DNA of 64,000 nucleotides. It comes from Brienomyrus brachyistius. Its lineage: Eukaryota > Chordata > Actinopteri > Osteoglossiformes > Mormyridae. A program made the position numbers and the translations under genes. The notes under the pieces were generated by a model. It searched no databases and was not told where the DNA came from. It worked only from the letters and a program-made list of their open reading frames with translations. Below, in pieces: positions 1-11,245 of the stretch. Location of the stretch: assembly GCF_023856365.1 (NCBI RefSeq), contig NC_064552.1, positions 9,583,660-9,647,659 on the forward strand, in the 5' to 3' direction. Numbering within the stretch: position 1 is the stretch's first letter; each line of letters begins with the position of its first letter.

Positions 1-325
1 ACTCTGATGAGTGCAGTACTCAGTAAGCAGGACTCTGATGAGTGCAGTACTCAGTAAGCAGGACTCTGATGAGTGCAGTACTCAGTAAGCAGGACTCTGA
101 TGAGTGCAGTACTCAGTAAGCAGTACTCTGATGAGTGCAGTACTCAGTAAGCAGTACTCTGATGAGTGCAGTACTCAGTAAGCAGTACTCTGATGAGTGC
201 AGTACTCAGTAAGCAGGACTCTGATGAGTGCACTACTCAGTAAGCAGTACTCTGATGAGTGCAGTACTCAGTAAGCAGGACTCTGATGAGTGCAGTACTC
301 AGTAAGCAGTACTCTGATGAGTGCA
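1..325. repeat. 31-bp tandem repeat (minisatellite)
   Basis: About ten and a half copies of a 31-bp unit beginning ACTCTGATGAGTGCAGTACT; the final base alternates between G and T among copies. Copies are nearly identical, so the array is young or homogenised. It starts at the window edge, so its full length is unknown. It lies in or beyond a fra10ac1 intron. There are no spacers between units, so it is not a CRISPR array. Confidence 0.95.
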
Positions 326-1561
326 CTATACAGGCGAAGCAGAGGCTGGAAAGTAGTTGGATATGGCTCCCCAGCCAACCTCCGGCCTAGAGTGTCATGT
401 CCATTTTGCTGCCTGGGCTTCCAGTGCTGCCCTACCATGTCATGTCCTCGTGGTCTTCTTCCCTCCAGAGAAATCGATGGTTCTCTCTGACGACATCGAA
501 GTCTGTCTTGTCATTGACCCTAAAATACAACAGCGCAACATAATATCCATTTATGAGTTTCTTTTTTTAATCAATCAATAACGCTGCCTATTTTTATAAG
601 CAGCTGAGGGCAGACAGAGCTACGCAAATATGCTCGTTCCGTTCCCTCGTCATATCAGAATCTATTTGCTGCACACATATCCAATTCCTTAACAGTTACA
701 CCACATACAGAGATTTCACTGAAAGTTCTTCAAACTTACATTGCATAATTAATATGAGTCTAAGCTGTGCTTGTTCTCAGCAAATGAGATATTAGGGAGT
801 CCAATCGTCTCCATTTTCCTTATTCTAAGAAATATCTATATCTGGGACGGACACTGTGTGACTAAATGTTTATATGAAGCATACTGCAAGGTATGGACAA
901 AATCAGCCCTTATTCTCCTTATCGTCGGTAAGATCGATGTAAAACATGCTGTGCTTTCCTCCTTGACAATATAATGACTTGAACAAGTGACCCATCTTGT
1001 AAATGCTTATCCAGTATAGGGTTGGGGGATTCTGTCCCAGACAGATAAGGGAACCCCCTAAAGAGTATGCCAGGCTACTGCAGGATAAACACGCACATAC
1101 ATACACAGGACGAACACGCATACATACAATGGACAGTACGGGCAGTTTGGAGCAAAGTCTACACGATTCACCTGACCGCTGCTTACTTTGACCAATCCAC
1201 TTCTGTTTCTCAAAGCAAAATACATTTTATAGGATTTTTTGTGCCCATCATTGTGAGATAAACATTTTAATAGGATGTTTACAGAAAGTAGATGTATTTG
1301 GGGCTCTGCCTTGTACTGGAAAAGTAGTTATGGAAGATTTCTGGATGGATGGATGGATTGTTCTCATAAAAGATCAACACTGTAGTCATACTTGGGGTTC
1401 AGCCCTATACTGTATAAATTGTTTTGATTGATGGGGATGGATGGATGGATACAGACATACTCAGGGGCATAACACCAACTCATGAGTCACACTCTAACGT
1501 ATGTATACAACAATGGCAATGCACCATTAATAGAGGCAGGAGACTGCAGAGCTTAACTTAC
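326..1561. other. fra10ac1 intron, non-coding
   Basis: No further fra10ac1 exon could be recognised here on the minus strand. The stretch holds short GGAT/GGATG runs near 1343-1360 and 1436-1450, and nothing else identifiable. Confidence 0.5.
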
Positions 1562-1638
1562 ATGGAGCGCTTGAAGTCCGTCATCTTGCCACCATAATAC
1601 ATTATATAGTCACCGACAAACTTCTTGTGTCTCTCAAA
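1562..1638 (-). CDS. fra10ac1: fra10ac1 coding exon 5
   Basis: 77 nt with a pyrimidine-rich tract and acceptor GACGCTAG, and donor GTAAGT. It encodes FERHKKFVGDYIMYYGGK then MTDFKRS; human has YQRHTKFVNDYILYYGGK. An in-frame TAG overlaps the acceptor AG, which fixes the exon start. Later exons were not found between 1 and 1561. Confidence 0.92.
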
Positions 1639-4600
1639 CTAGCGTCTCTTAAATCAAGGAGAACACAGACAGCACTTGGTGAAAATCCCAAAGCTGCCAA
1701 AACATACGCCCACGCGGAGATAAAGAGACACCAGACACCTGGCTGACAGGTAATAACCCCCCCCCATCCCCACCCGGTTCTGCTGTTTTCTTCTCCAGAA
1801 TCTCTTCCCTCAGCTTGACTGTTTAGCCTGTCTTTCCTCTGACATTATCTCACAGTAAGACAAACACGTCTCCATTAATCAGCTTTGCATAACTAAAAAA
1901 GGCTTTTTCAAGCATCACAGGCAAGGCAATGTACCTGATTAGTGCGTGTTGGCACAGATGAGCACTTAAAGTAAACAGCACTTTGGTTACTCAAGGGAGA
2001 GGAATTACATAATGTTAATGTATTATAACCTCTCTGGCGTTAGAGGAGGCCCAACTTACAGCCTTCGCTGCTGCGAGAAAGTGATGTCAAGACTTGTCTC
2101 TCGTTTTCATTTACATAGATCTGAGGCAGCCCTAATCTTACAGGGTGTAGCCTCAAATTGGGCAAAAAAAATACAAAAAAATGATTTGCTTGTGGAGGAT
2201 ACGGCATTCATGGAAATCAGGTGATGGCGTCTGTTCCTGGCTTCCTCCCTGCCAAAGAAGCACAGTTCAATTTAGGCATTAATCGGGGTCCCGACTGCAC
2301 CCTCCAATCCCCAAACATCCGCACCGAGACACGATTCTCGTACCTGTCCCACTCTTCAGCAGCCAGGCTCTTGTGGGCCACCTTTGTGTGCTTCTCCTGC
2401 TGGAACGGCTTCTGCAGTAACTCGTCACGTTTCCTGTCATCAAACAGACACAGCGGGTTGAACTTAACCAAACACAGTTGACCCTTCGACACTCAACGAC
2501 TGCACTGTGAACGTAGGTCTATTTTGCGGTTACACTAGCGTAGGTAATGGGCCCAGAACTTTGGCTCCACTCATTCCATCAACCCAGTTAATCTACAGTA
2601 ATGCTCCGAGCGATGAGGGATCTGCTCGGGGTGACACCCTATTATAGCCATTGTATACACCAGGGCCTAATGCATTACACTGCGTACCAAATCCACAGTA
2701 CTGACTGTGTTCGGCCTGCTCCATGTGCAGGCCTGCCACTACAGAGAACCTTGAGAATAAAAGTCTCTGTTTACTGCCTGCGAAGTCATTTTCTGCTTTT
2801 TGTTTTTTTGGACACTAAACTGTAACGTTGAGTAAGAAAACGGCATTATCCAGAACGCTTCCATGAGTGATGAGTCAGAAGCGAACTAAGCCAAGTAAAA
2901 CACACATCTCTGTGGGAACTGTGGGGGGGGGGGGAAACAGCAGATCACCTTTCATTAAAAAGTCCCCAGACTGCTCCGAACAAAAACTGCGCAACACACA
3001 CACACATCTTTTTCTGGAATTTTATTCTCAGATACTCAAACAGAAACTGATGTGCCCAAGAGCTATAAAGGTTTCTGGGATGTAGTGATGATGTCACACC
3101 CCAGACTCACCGTTTCTTTCCATGTTGGGATGCCCCTCCTGTGTCCTCGTCATCGCTGAAATCGGAGTCATACCCTCCTCCCCCATGCACCTGAAAGATA
3201 TCGCCGTTATTAACATGCAGTCTCTGGTATAACAGCTGCCTTATGCGTCAGGGAAACAACCGTGTGAAAATATGCTCCCTTGAAAAGTGTGAGACACAGA
3301 GGGGCATTTGCCAGTAGTGTTCTGCTTTAGACCTATATATGGTCGACCGGTGGTAGAATTATTTCGCATTGCATAACGGGAGCTAACCCTTTACCCTTAA
3401 GCTGGGTTTTTAATTATAACAGGAAAGATGTAAAAAAAAAATTAAATTGATCTTAGACAGGATTGTCATATTATTAAAGCAATGTGTGGCCAAAAGTTCT
3501 TAGATCAGATTAACCAACATCACACAATACATCTGAGCAGTAAAAATATTCCTCAGTAACAATAAAGATCTGAAGTATTAATCAAAGGACAGGAACGACA
3601 CAAGGACCAGCCTACATGCTATTATTTTGTGTTTGACAGGAAATTTTAATGAATGAAAGAGGTGAATGTTCAGTCATCTGCAGAGGTGATTCACAGAGTA
3701 GTCAGCTATTTAGTCAGCACTCTGGCAAAGCAGTGGAAATGCAACACCATGGCCAGGGGGGCTAAAGGGACACATGAGGACCTGAAGGTCTGAAGGTCAG
3801 AGAGGCACAGAGCTCTGGCATCCTGACACTGTATAGACTGCAGATGCACTTTCCTAAAGAAATATAATAATGAAAAATACATGCACCACTTTCACTCAAA
3901 CCTCTAACTCAATGAAAACTCATTGAACCATATTTTAAAGGATGTATCCTTTCTAAGTGCTTTTTGCTATATTCTAGTCACTGATTTTTAAGTCTTCAGA
4001 ATGACCATAGGGTCCAATCATATTTCATATACATGTAGCACTGTATACCAACTGATCTATTGATCCATACCAATCATTCTCATGAACAAGACTAAAATCG
4101 TGAGGTTTGGATGTTTTTTCTTCTCTGTTACAGTCATTAACACAAACCAAAAATTTCTCCAATTTACATATTATACAAAATACATGATTCATGTTATTAC
4201 ACACAAGCCCATCATTATGTAAAGTTTCAGACTCACAGTACAATAGAACATATGTAAACACTGTCACTGACAAAGCGATGCTCCAATATGCTCCAATACA
4301 TTAATGTACTTTAAGACTTGTTGGCCATAAAATGTATGACACTGATATTATTCAAGATTGTTCAATATGCAGATTCAGCTTAACTGTATAAACTATACAT
4401 TTCTATTTAGTTCTATTTTAAAAGCTTCAATAATAAATACCTACAGTAGTGGCCTTAATTAAACAGCATAACAATATGACCTAATCTAAACCAATGGTTT
4501 CTTATGTAATGGTGATAGAAATGGACACTACACAAAACGATAGATCTCCTGTTTCCTTCTTCATTCTATTTGATTGCTTAAAATAGACTGCTGTAGGTGC

Positions 4601-5502
4601 AAAGCTAGGCAACTGCATCACTTACGTGGCCTCAAATGTCTAACAGGGAGCAAGTTATATGACATACTCAGCCACGTCCTTTTTCTATCATGGAAATTTA
4701 CAGCCACAGAAGTTGTCACTGCACCAAATATACACAACGACACCATGCGAGAAAAGCTCTTATCACGTTCCAGCAGATTAAATAATGCATTCAGACATAC
4801 TTAGACAATAGAATAGAATAGAATAGAATAGAATATAAATATTCTATTCATCCCGTGGGGAAATTGTCTTTTCGTTTATCCCATCTTGCTCTCTGTGACA
4901 CAAAGAGACACATATACGGGCCCGAGTGAAGCTTGGGGTCACAGCGCAGCGTCGGCCAGCGCCCGGCGCCACTTGCAAGGGGGCTCAATGTTGGCATCAC
5001 CGTTAGCACAGAATCTTAACCCGCTATGCCACACACCACCGTATAAGAGTAACTATGTATTTATACTGTCGCCATAAAGCTACAGTATATCGCCTTTCAA
5101 ATGGTTTTATTCCAAGACATTTTACAAAGAACTTAATATTTTTCAAAGAACAGAACTGCAGCATATTTTGCTGTTATACAAAAAAAAAAAAACAAGTTAA
5201 AAGCAAGTCAACAACAACACCAGTGCTTAGCCGTATTCAATAAGAAAAAAATACAATTCTTACAAATTTATAAACAGACATGAACAAGGGAAGAAATTAT
5301 GTGGCTTGATGACTTGAACTAATCAGTTAGGTGCCTTCGTACTGCGTTTATGAGAATTTGCTACGTATTTCCCAGTGCTCGGTGCTAATATTACAAATTA
5401 CTGAATGTAATTTTGCTCCATATAATGAATCCAAAACCGCAAACAATGAGGGAAAACTACCTTGACAAGACTGAGATCACTCGCATCCATGATTTCTCGC
5501 AT
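1562..5502 (-). CDS. fra10ac1: FRA10AC1 homologue, 5' part (5 coding exons seen; gene continues past left edge)
   Basis: On the minus strand five exons join in frame: 5502-5461, 3190-3111, 2433-2344, 2248-2203 and 1638-1562 (335 nt, 111 codons plus 2 nt). The product carries YDSDFSDDED, LLQKPFQQEKH, KVAHKSLAAE, EEARNRR and FVGDYIMYYGGK, which match human FRA10AC1 from memory. All junctions have AG acceptors and GT donors with compatible phases. FRA10AC1 is a nuclear protein reported to associate with spliceosomal components; in humans its 5' UTR carries the CGG repeat of fragile site FRA10A. The conserved central and C-terminal part (cysteine-containing region and acidic tail) is missing because it lies left of position 1. 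Two in-frame ATGs exist, at 5502 and 5490; I used the first. The gene is divergent from lgi1, with about 2 kb between the start codons. Confidence 0.9.
2203..2248 (-). CDS. fra10ac1: fra10ac1 coding exon 4 (short)
   Basis: 46 nt with acceptor TTTGGCAG and donor GTATCC. It encodes EEARNRRHHLISMNA, matching human EEARNRRFHLIAMDA. It is too short to show up as an open reading frame and was found by homology. The donor GTATCC is weaker than the others. Confidence 0.9.
2344..2433 (-). CDS. fra10ac1: fra10ac1 coding exon 3
   Basis: 90 nt with acceptor GATGACAG and donor GTACGA. It encodes KRDELLQKPFQQEKH, then TKVAHKSLAAEEWDR, nearly the same as the human block. The phase fits both neighbours: one base completes the Arg codon at the start, and two bases are left at the end. 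Confidence 0.93.
3111..3190 (-). CDS. fra10ac1: fra10ac1 coding exon 2
   Basis: 80 nt with acceptor CTTTCAG and donor GTGAGT. It encodes VHGGGGYDSDFSDDEDTGG followed by a basic KKR end. The human N-terminus has the same glycine-rich start and YDSDFSDDE block. It ends two bases into an Arg codon. Confidence 0.92.
3191..5460. other. fra10ac1 intron 1
   Basis: AT-rich intron between coding exons 2 and 1. It contains the SINE-like copy at 4804-5037. Otherwise I see no conserved coding sequence. Confidence 0.6.
4804..5037 (-). mobile_element. SINE-like copy, 5'-truncated, same family as 37470-37735
   Basis: Read on the minus strand, this matches the copy at 37470-37735 along blocks around TTGGGGTCACAGC and GGGGCTCAATGxTGGCATCAC and the GGGGAAATT near the tail. 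It ends in a short (TATTC)n tail, seen on plus as GAATA repeats at 4808-4834. The tRNA-like head seen in the other copy is only partly kept here. Confidence 0.6.
5461..5502 (-). CDS. fra10ac1: fra10ac1 coding exon 1
   Basis: On the minus strand ATG at 5502-5500 opens MREIMDASDLSLVK, ending at a donor (CAAG|GTAGTT) whose last exon base is 5461, on a codon boundary. A second in-frame ATG at 5490 could be the true start. The first residues are not conserved with human, so this exon is inferred from frame, splice signals and position. Confidence 0.7.
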
Positions 5503-5544
5503 CGATGGTGATCCTTGTTTTCGTGAAAGATAGCGGCGCGTCTT

Positions 5545-5556
5545 GATGACGTTACT
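5545..5556. promoter_or_regulatory. CRE-like TGACGTTA near the fra10ac1 start
   Basis: TGACGTTA at 5547-5554, about 50 bp upstream of the fra10ac1 start codon, in a small CG-containing patch (GCGGCGCG at 5533-5540). CRE-like sites are common in housekeeping promoters. This is inference from one short motif. Confidence 0.25.
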
Positions 5557-5560
5557 ACGC

Positions 5561-6672
5561 CAAACGGACCAATATAACCATAACCTGACCCAGGATCAGT
5601 CATTGTTCTTTCCACAAAATCATCCAACTCTGGACAACAACTGAATAATCTGATTTAATATCAGTTGTTTTCAGCAGACACTATTATTAGCTTTTAATTA
5701 AGCGACCCTCAGAATTCCCTCATTTTATAACGCTGCCGAACAGTCAAATAAAGCATTGGTATAGGCGTTTGTATTTTATGAATATGTGAATATAGCAGTA
5801 AATATTACAATATAATTACATAATGATGATCATATCGTTTCACTGTTACCATAATCGACGCACTGATCGAATACAGTTTGCACTATTATTTTGCATTGTC
5901 ATTTAAATTACGTTTTTATTTAAATAACGTTTTATTCGATTAATTGAACGCATTACATTACATTCAATCCAGGTCTATAGTAGCAAATGCCATATATTAA
6001 AATATATTTATATTAGGCCATATCGATATTCCAAGACTCCAAGTTTGACAACAATACTGTACGCTGTGTAACTCCGCCTTCCACAACAGTCGCACTTGCT
6101 AGCAGTTTTAGATATGGACTACTGCTTTCCTTTTCATTTTTAAATGAATTGCATGTTAGATTAAGAGGTCACTGTTATTCAGCCAAGACAAGTGAGCATT
6201 TATCCAACAAACATTTATCCCATAAACTGTGCTAGACAAAAAATGCTGCATTGCATAGATTCCTTCTTTTTGCCAAAGTCGAACAACAGGTTACTTATTC
6301 TGTTAAGTACTGTAACTGAACTGGCGTGCATTCAAAGGAAAAGAAGAATTCTCTGGCAATCATTCAAAACTGAAAGAACTTCACTGTTTTTCAGATTTTG
6401 GTCACTAAAAGCTATCCGGTAAATACAAAACGCGCATCGTTAAATGGCATTTTTTTAAATGGGAAAATACAATGGACAGGTTGCATCCTGACATAATAGA
6501 TGACAATGAAACTTCACTTTCTAAAATCAGAATAAGTGACCATTTAAAAGTCATATATAAAATAGATGTCTATGTATATTATGTATGTATACTATGAATT
6601 ATTGAATTAATTAATTAATTTATATAATATATGTATAATTTACTATATATATATATATATATATATTTACAA

Positions 6673-6755
<83 letters not shown>

Positions 6756-7475
6756 CATACGCGTGCGTGCGTGTCTATATATAGGGGTAGATAGGGGTGA
6801 TGCGTCATTATTGTTTGACACCACGACTCATAGATATATAAGCAGTCTGCATCCGTTTTATTCGTAGTTATTCCCATATAAATGAAAACCTCTGGGACAG
6901 CAGTGATGCGAGATCCTCTCTAAGGAATATACACGAATCCATGTTTTTTGTTTAGCCAATAGCTGCGCGGATCATTATTTGAAAACGAGGAGGACTATGA
7001 ATATGTCACATTGGACGCAATTCGACATGAAATATTGTATTCTATTGATTAACTGATCAATCCGATGCGAATCAAAGAAATCAAACGCGTGTGCACTTCC
7101 AATTTCGGCTGCTGACCTACCTACACAGATAAGCCTTTATTCTCTCCCAATGTGGTATTTGCTGTGGCCGCTGTTACAGGTTTTTTGAACACTGTTCTGT
7201 TTAGGTTTTGCGGATTGCCCGTGTCTGCGCCGCATTTGCAACACAACGACTCCCAGGACGAATTGCTTTGGATTAACGCCTGCTAACCGAAGCTTTCAGC
7301 TCAGCTGAATTCATTATACGGCAGCGTCAGAAGCAAAGATACAAAAACAAAAAAAGCAACGGGTTGGTTTGGCATCAAAGAAATAAAATAACTGAAATAA
7401 ATATTCGGAGCGGAGAAACCGGTTCATGTGCAGGATTATTCTACGAGCTGGTTACAACCATAGCGGTTCAAAAGG
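5561..7475. other. fra10ac1-lgi1 divergent intergenic region and lgi1 5' UTR
   Basis: AT-rich DNA between two divergent genes. It holds the dinucleotide repeat at 6641-6751. The last few hundred bases should contain the lgi1 transcription start and 5' UTR, but no TATA box or CpG island marks the start clearly. Confidence 0.5.
6641..6751. repeat. (AT)n microsatellite with TACA/TGCG edges
   Basis: Long TA/AT dinucleotide runs broken by ACACACATACA, followed by CATACATACGCGTGCGTGCG. Apparent reading frames rich in Tyr and Ile on both strands here are artefacts of the repeat. Confidence 0.95.
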
Positions 7476-7666
7476 ATGGGATATGCTAACAGAAGCTTCA
7501 AAAGATACACTTTTTGGCTTTGGATTGCCTCTGTACTGCTTATAGTAGAAACTAAGAGAGCGAAGCAACCCAGATGCCCATTGTCTTGTACATGCACCAA
7601 AGATAATGCCCTGTGTGAAAACATTAAATCGGTTCCTCGCAGCTTTCCTCCCGATGTCGTTTCATT
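7476..7666 (+). CDS. lgi1: lgi1 exon 1: signal peptide and N-terminal cysteine cluster
   Basis: ATG at 7476 opens [20 protein letters not shown], a basic then hydrophobic signal peptide. This corresponds to the second Met of human LGI1. Cys 34, 38, 40 and 47 form the N-terminal cap. Donor GTAAGT at 7667 splits a Leu codon (TT|A). Confidence 0.96.
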
Positions 7667-10600
7667 GTAAGTTGTCTGAAATGCGCATGTAGTAGCCGCC
7701 GCTTTGTATGCAATATTACATGAACGCGTGCGAAAATACGTATTCGTCATACATATTTTCTGTTTTCTTGCATGCTGGTATTGTATACGGCAAGATTGTT
7801 TATATCTGTTTTATTTTCTACTATAACCTTTTGATATGTTATCCGAGCACCACTGATGCGAATAACGCAGTTAACTAAACTGTTTTGTTCATAAAATAAT
7901 GTTGCCTCATGTGAATTGGTACTTTCTTTCTTTTTATAAGATCTTTTGTGAAATCTGGATTCAGCGAAATCCCAGAAGGAAGCTTCGTACACACGCCAGC
8001 TCTTCAGCTCCTGTGAGTCATTTTTATTATTTAAAATGTTTAATTTAGTCTAATTTAGCACATGCTCTGCAGACAGCTAGTTCTCTGTTTTTAACTGATG
8101 ATCGCCATATTTTAGCGGACAAAGCACGGACTCAGTAACTAGTCCTCCCGACCGTTTTAGACGGCTCCGTATTATCCTAGTTGTTAATGTTAACTCGGAT
8201 TTGAAAGGGAGTATCTAAAGGTGTTGTAGTTATGCAATGCAGTCTGAAACTGTATATGCTACTAAAAAAAGGCAAAAACACAGCTTATTTGAATTTCTGA
8301 GTACTTCGTTTTATATCCGTTTCACACTGACCATAATATAATCATTTTATACAGCAACCTACGTAAACGCTCAAATAACAAAAATGATTTAAATAGTTCG
8401 ATTTTTATCGGTTTACCACAATCACCGGGTAACCGATCTTTCTGCACATATAACCGAAACCGGTTACAGTACAAAAAAGGGCAATAAAAATATGAAAACA
8501 GCAATCCAAGGACGCATCTTTTAATTTTGGGACTTCAAAGTGATCAGTCGGTTATGGTTTTGTCAAACAAAGACTGTTACGTTGGAGTTAGGATTTTAAC
8601 GTCTAATCGTGTTCTATCTGTGAGTTACAAAAATATAAATGTATATTCTTTTCTAGTATTATGTTTCCATTAGATCAAATCATTGTAGATATTTTATATT
8701 AAAACATAAATCCATGCACTTGGACAAATAAAGAATAACACTTAGAAACTTTATGCGTGTCAGACAGAACCCTTTCATTCTTTTATATAGATTCTGTTAC
8801 ATGAATTTCAACTTTTCATGAACTGGTCTAACCTTGTTTTTGTTTGCTTATAAAGAGGAAGATATTACTGGAACCCTAACCGGTACAAGTGTAGTGAAAA
8901 TGATCGCTTTGATATAAGGATGGATAGATGGGTGAAACATCATTATTGGAATGACTAAAATAATATCAAGAATGTCAGATTGACGGGGGGAAAGTTGGTC
9001 AGCGGTTGAATATGTAAAATGTTATTGTTACGAAGTAAAGTGTACTTAGTAAAGCCTCATACATTCACATTGCGCAATGTGGCTCTTTCAAGTTATGAAA
9101 TATATTTTTGACAGGAAAGAGGCCCACTTAATTATTCGCACCTACCAGTACTGTGTAATATAATCTGATGTCTATAACTAATGAATTGAATACAGGAACA
9201 CAACGCAAAAAGCGGACTCGGGGAGAGTTAGTGACCACGCCCATCTGAAGCCATCGGCCTTCCCTCGTAAGACTGTATTTATCATACCTAAGTGCAGGTG
9301 CATGCGTTGTGTTACGGTGCATCCCAGTCCTCTAACGCTTGGGATTCAGGGTATATATATTTTCAGTCTTTCCGACTACTCAAAAGCGAAACCAATCACT
9401 GCGCTAATGTTAATATTTACCCTTCTTTATTAACCCGGGTCTTTAACCTCCTTGGAAAGAGATGTAAAATCTCTCTGACAGGGATTTAGAAACGCCGTCA
9501 TAGACTTGGATTTTATTGCAATTGATATAGGATTAAAGTCCTCTATGAACAACGTCCTTATTATTATTGCTGCATTTGCAGGGTTTTTATTTGGTATTTC
9601 TTACACGGCCTGTATGAAGGAATATGGCAGTTTACCATGGATTCGGTGATTGATTCGGCGTTACGCCGGGTTAGAGACTGCAGCAGTGTTACACCCCGCA
9701 TATTCCGCTAGGTGGAGCCATCAGATGAGTAAGTCTTTGGCCATTTATGCGCAGAATCGCGATCTATTAATCGCTGATTTTTGTATGAGGCAACCTGCGC
9801 GTCTTATCTTCTGCTTTAACGACTTTCAAAGAAGTATGATTCCAGGATATCCAAATAAATAAATAAATTAAAAAATAAATAACATTAGCATAAACATAAA
9901 GACACATCAGAAATGTCCAGAAACATTATGAGATCCTACTAAGAAAACTGTTCGGGCAGTTAATCTAAATGGATTGTGTTGCATTTATGGCATATAACCT
10001 CATCAAATATTATAATACCTTTGGTTAGAAAACTGAAAATCTGCCAGTGATCAAAAGCATCGCCATTTGCTGACATGTTCATTCAGAAACTTGTGCTTTA
10101 TCGGCGGTCAACAGAGCGATCACGTTTTTGTATTGAGATGATTCATTCATTTTCATTCAACGCGGAATTAATACAGTTTTTTTTCTCACACTATGCAACT
10201 TTTATTCTTCGTTGTGAGGACTATGAATATGACAACATGCATATTAGCATTTCTTGCACTTTTATTATTATTAAGAACATTTACATAAATTGGCTAAAAA
10301 CCACAGGACAGAATTTGGTGTATATTTGCAGGTAATCAGTGTGGAATAGAAGGCAGACCTATAGAAAATGTCAGCGTTATTCAATACTATTTTTCTTCTC
10401 TTATAGATTGTTCACAGCCAACTCCTTCGATTCTATAAACGAAGATGCGTTCCTTGGCCTGCCCCATCTGGAATACTTGTGAGTGAACCAGCACTTCACA
10501 TTACATGCAGTATATTATAAATGTGTGTTCATCAGCTTAACTGGCGTTATTTTCCCCCAGGTTTATCGAAAACAACAAAATCAAATCCATATCACCTTTC

Positions 10601-11209
10601 GCTTTCAGGGGACTAAAGTCCTTAATTCATTTGTAAGTATTTGATTTTCTTTCATTTTCACTGTTAATATTTGTAACATTGCTGCGGTGTAAATTTCCCC
10701 GGGACATTTACTTTAAAGATCACAGCTGTTGTGAATATTCATTGTGCATTTATAACCTTTTTTGGTTTTTTTGACGTCTTACTTTGCAGTTTAGCCTTCT
10801 GTGTGAATATCTGTTTATTATTCTGAAATTTATATTTGCATATGTTAACAGCAGCCTCGAAACTGATTCGTAGAAAGCAGTGTCATTATTTATTGGCATA
10901 TAACCTCTTGACAAATTAACAAATTGAGACATGGACCACAAAATGGAGTAATTCATCAGTGACGTGATAACAAAAAAATGTCAGATGAGTAACCGGAGTC
11001 TTGTGGAAGGTCTTCCCCGTTGCATATCTTCCAGCTGACCGTCATCTGACAACCATCTCCTTTGTGTCTGCAGATTGGGCGACCCATTGAAATTTGCTTT
11101 TGCTCCGGGAATTTCATTCTGCCTTCTCCTTTCTTCTCTTCTCTATTCGTTACTGTCGCTTGCTCATGCTGATTGTCCCCATGAAAAGGCGTCGATGTGT
11201 CTGCCTTGC

Positions 11210-11245
<36 letters not shown>

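Noticed and set aside
1..325. CRISPR array
   Set aside because: Repeat units follow each other directly without spacers, and the setting is a vertebrate intron.
1..345. Hammerhead ribozyme core CTGATGAG in every 31-bp unit
   Set aside because: The matching GAAA core partner and stems are missing; even the last variant unit has CGAAGC instead. A bare CTGATGAG is not enough.
903..1121. Minus-strand frame near 903-1121 as a further fra10ac1 exon
   Set aside because: Its end (FYIDLTDDKENKG) slightly recalls the human DLDVIREN region, but residues, phase and splice sites do not fit.
2040..2100. Minus-strand exon-like sequence with donor GTAAGT near 2058 as a fra10ac1 exon
   Set aside because: Exon 4 (2203-2248) joins exon 5 (1562-1638) directly in frame with human-like sequence, leaving no place for another exon.
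6615..6877. Tyr/Ile-rich open frames on both strands
   Set aside because: They are translations of the (AT)n repeat.
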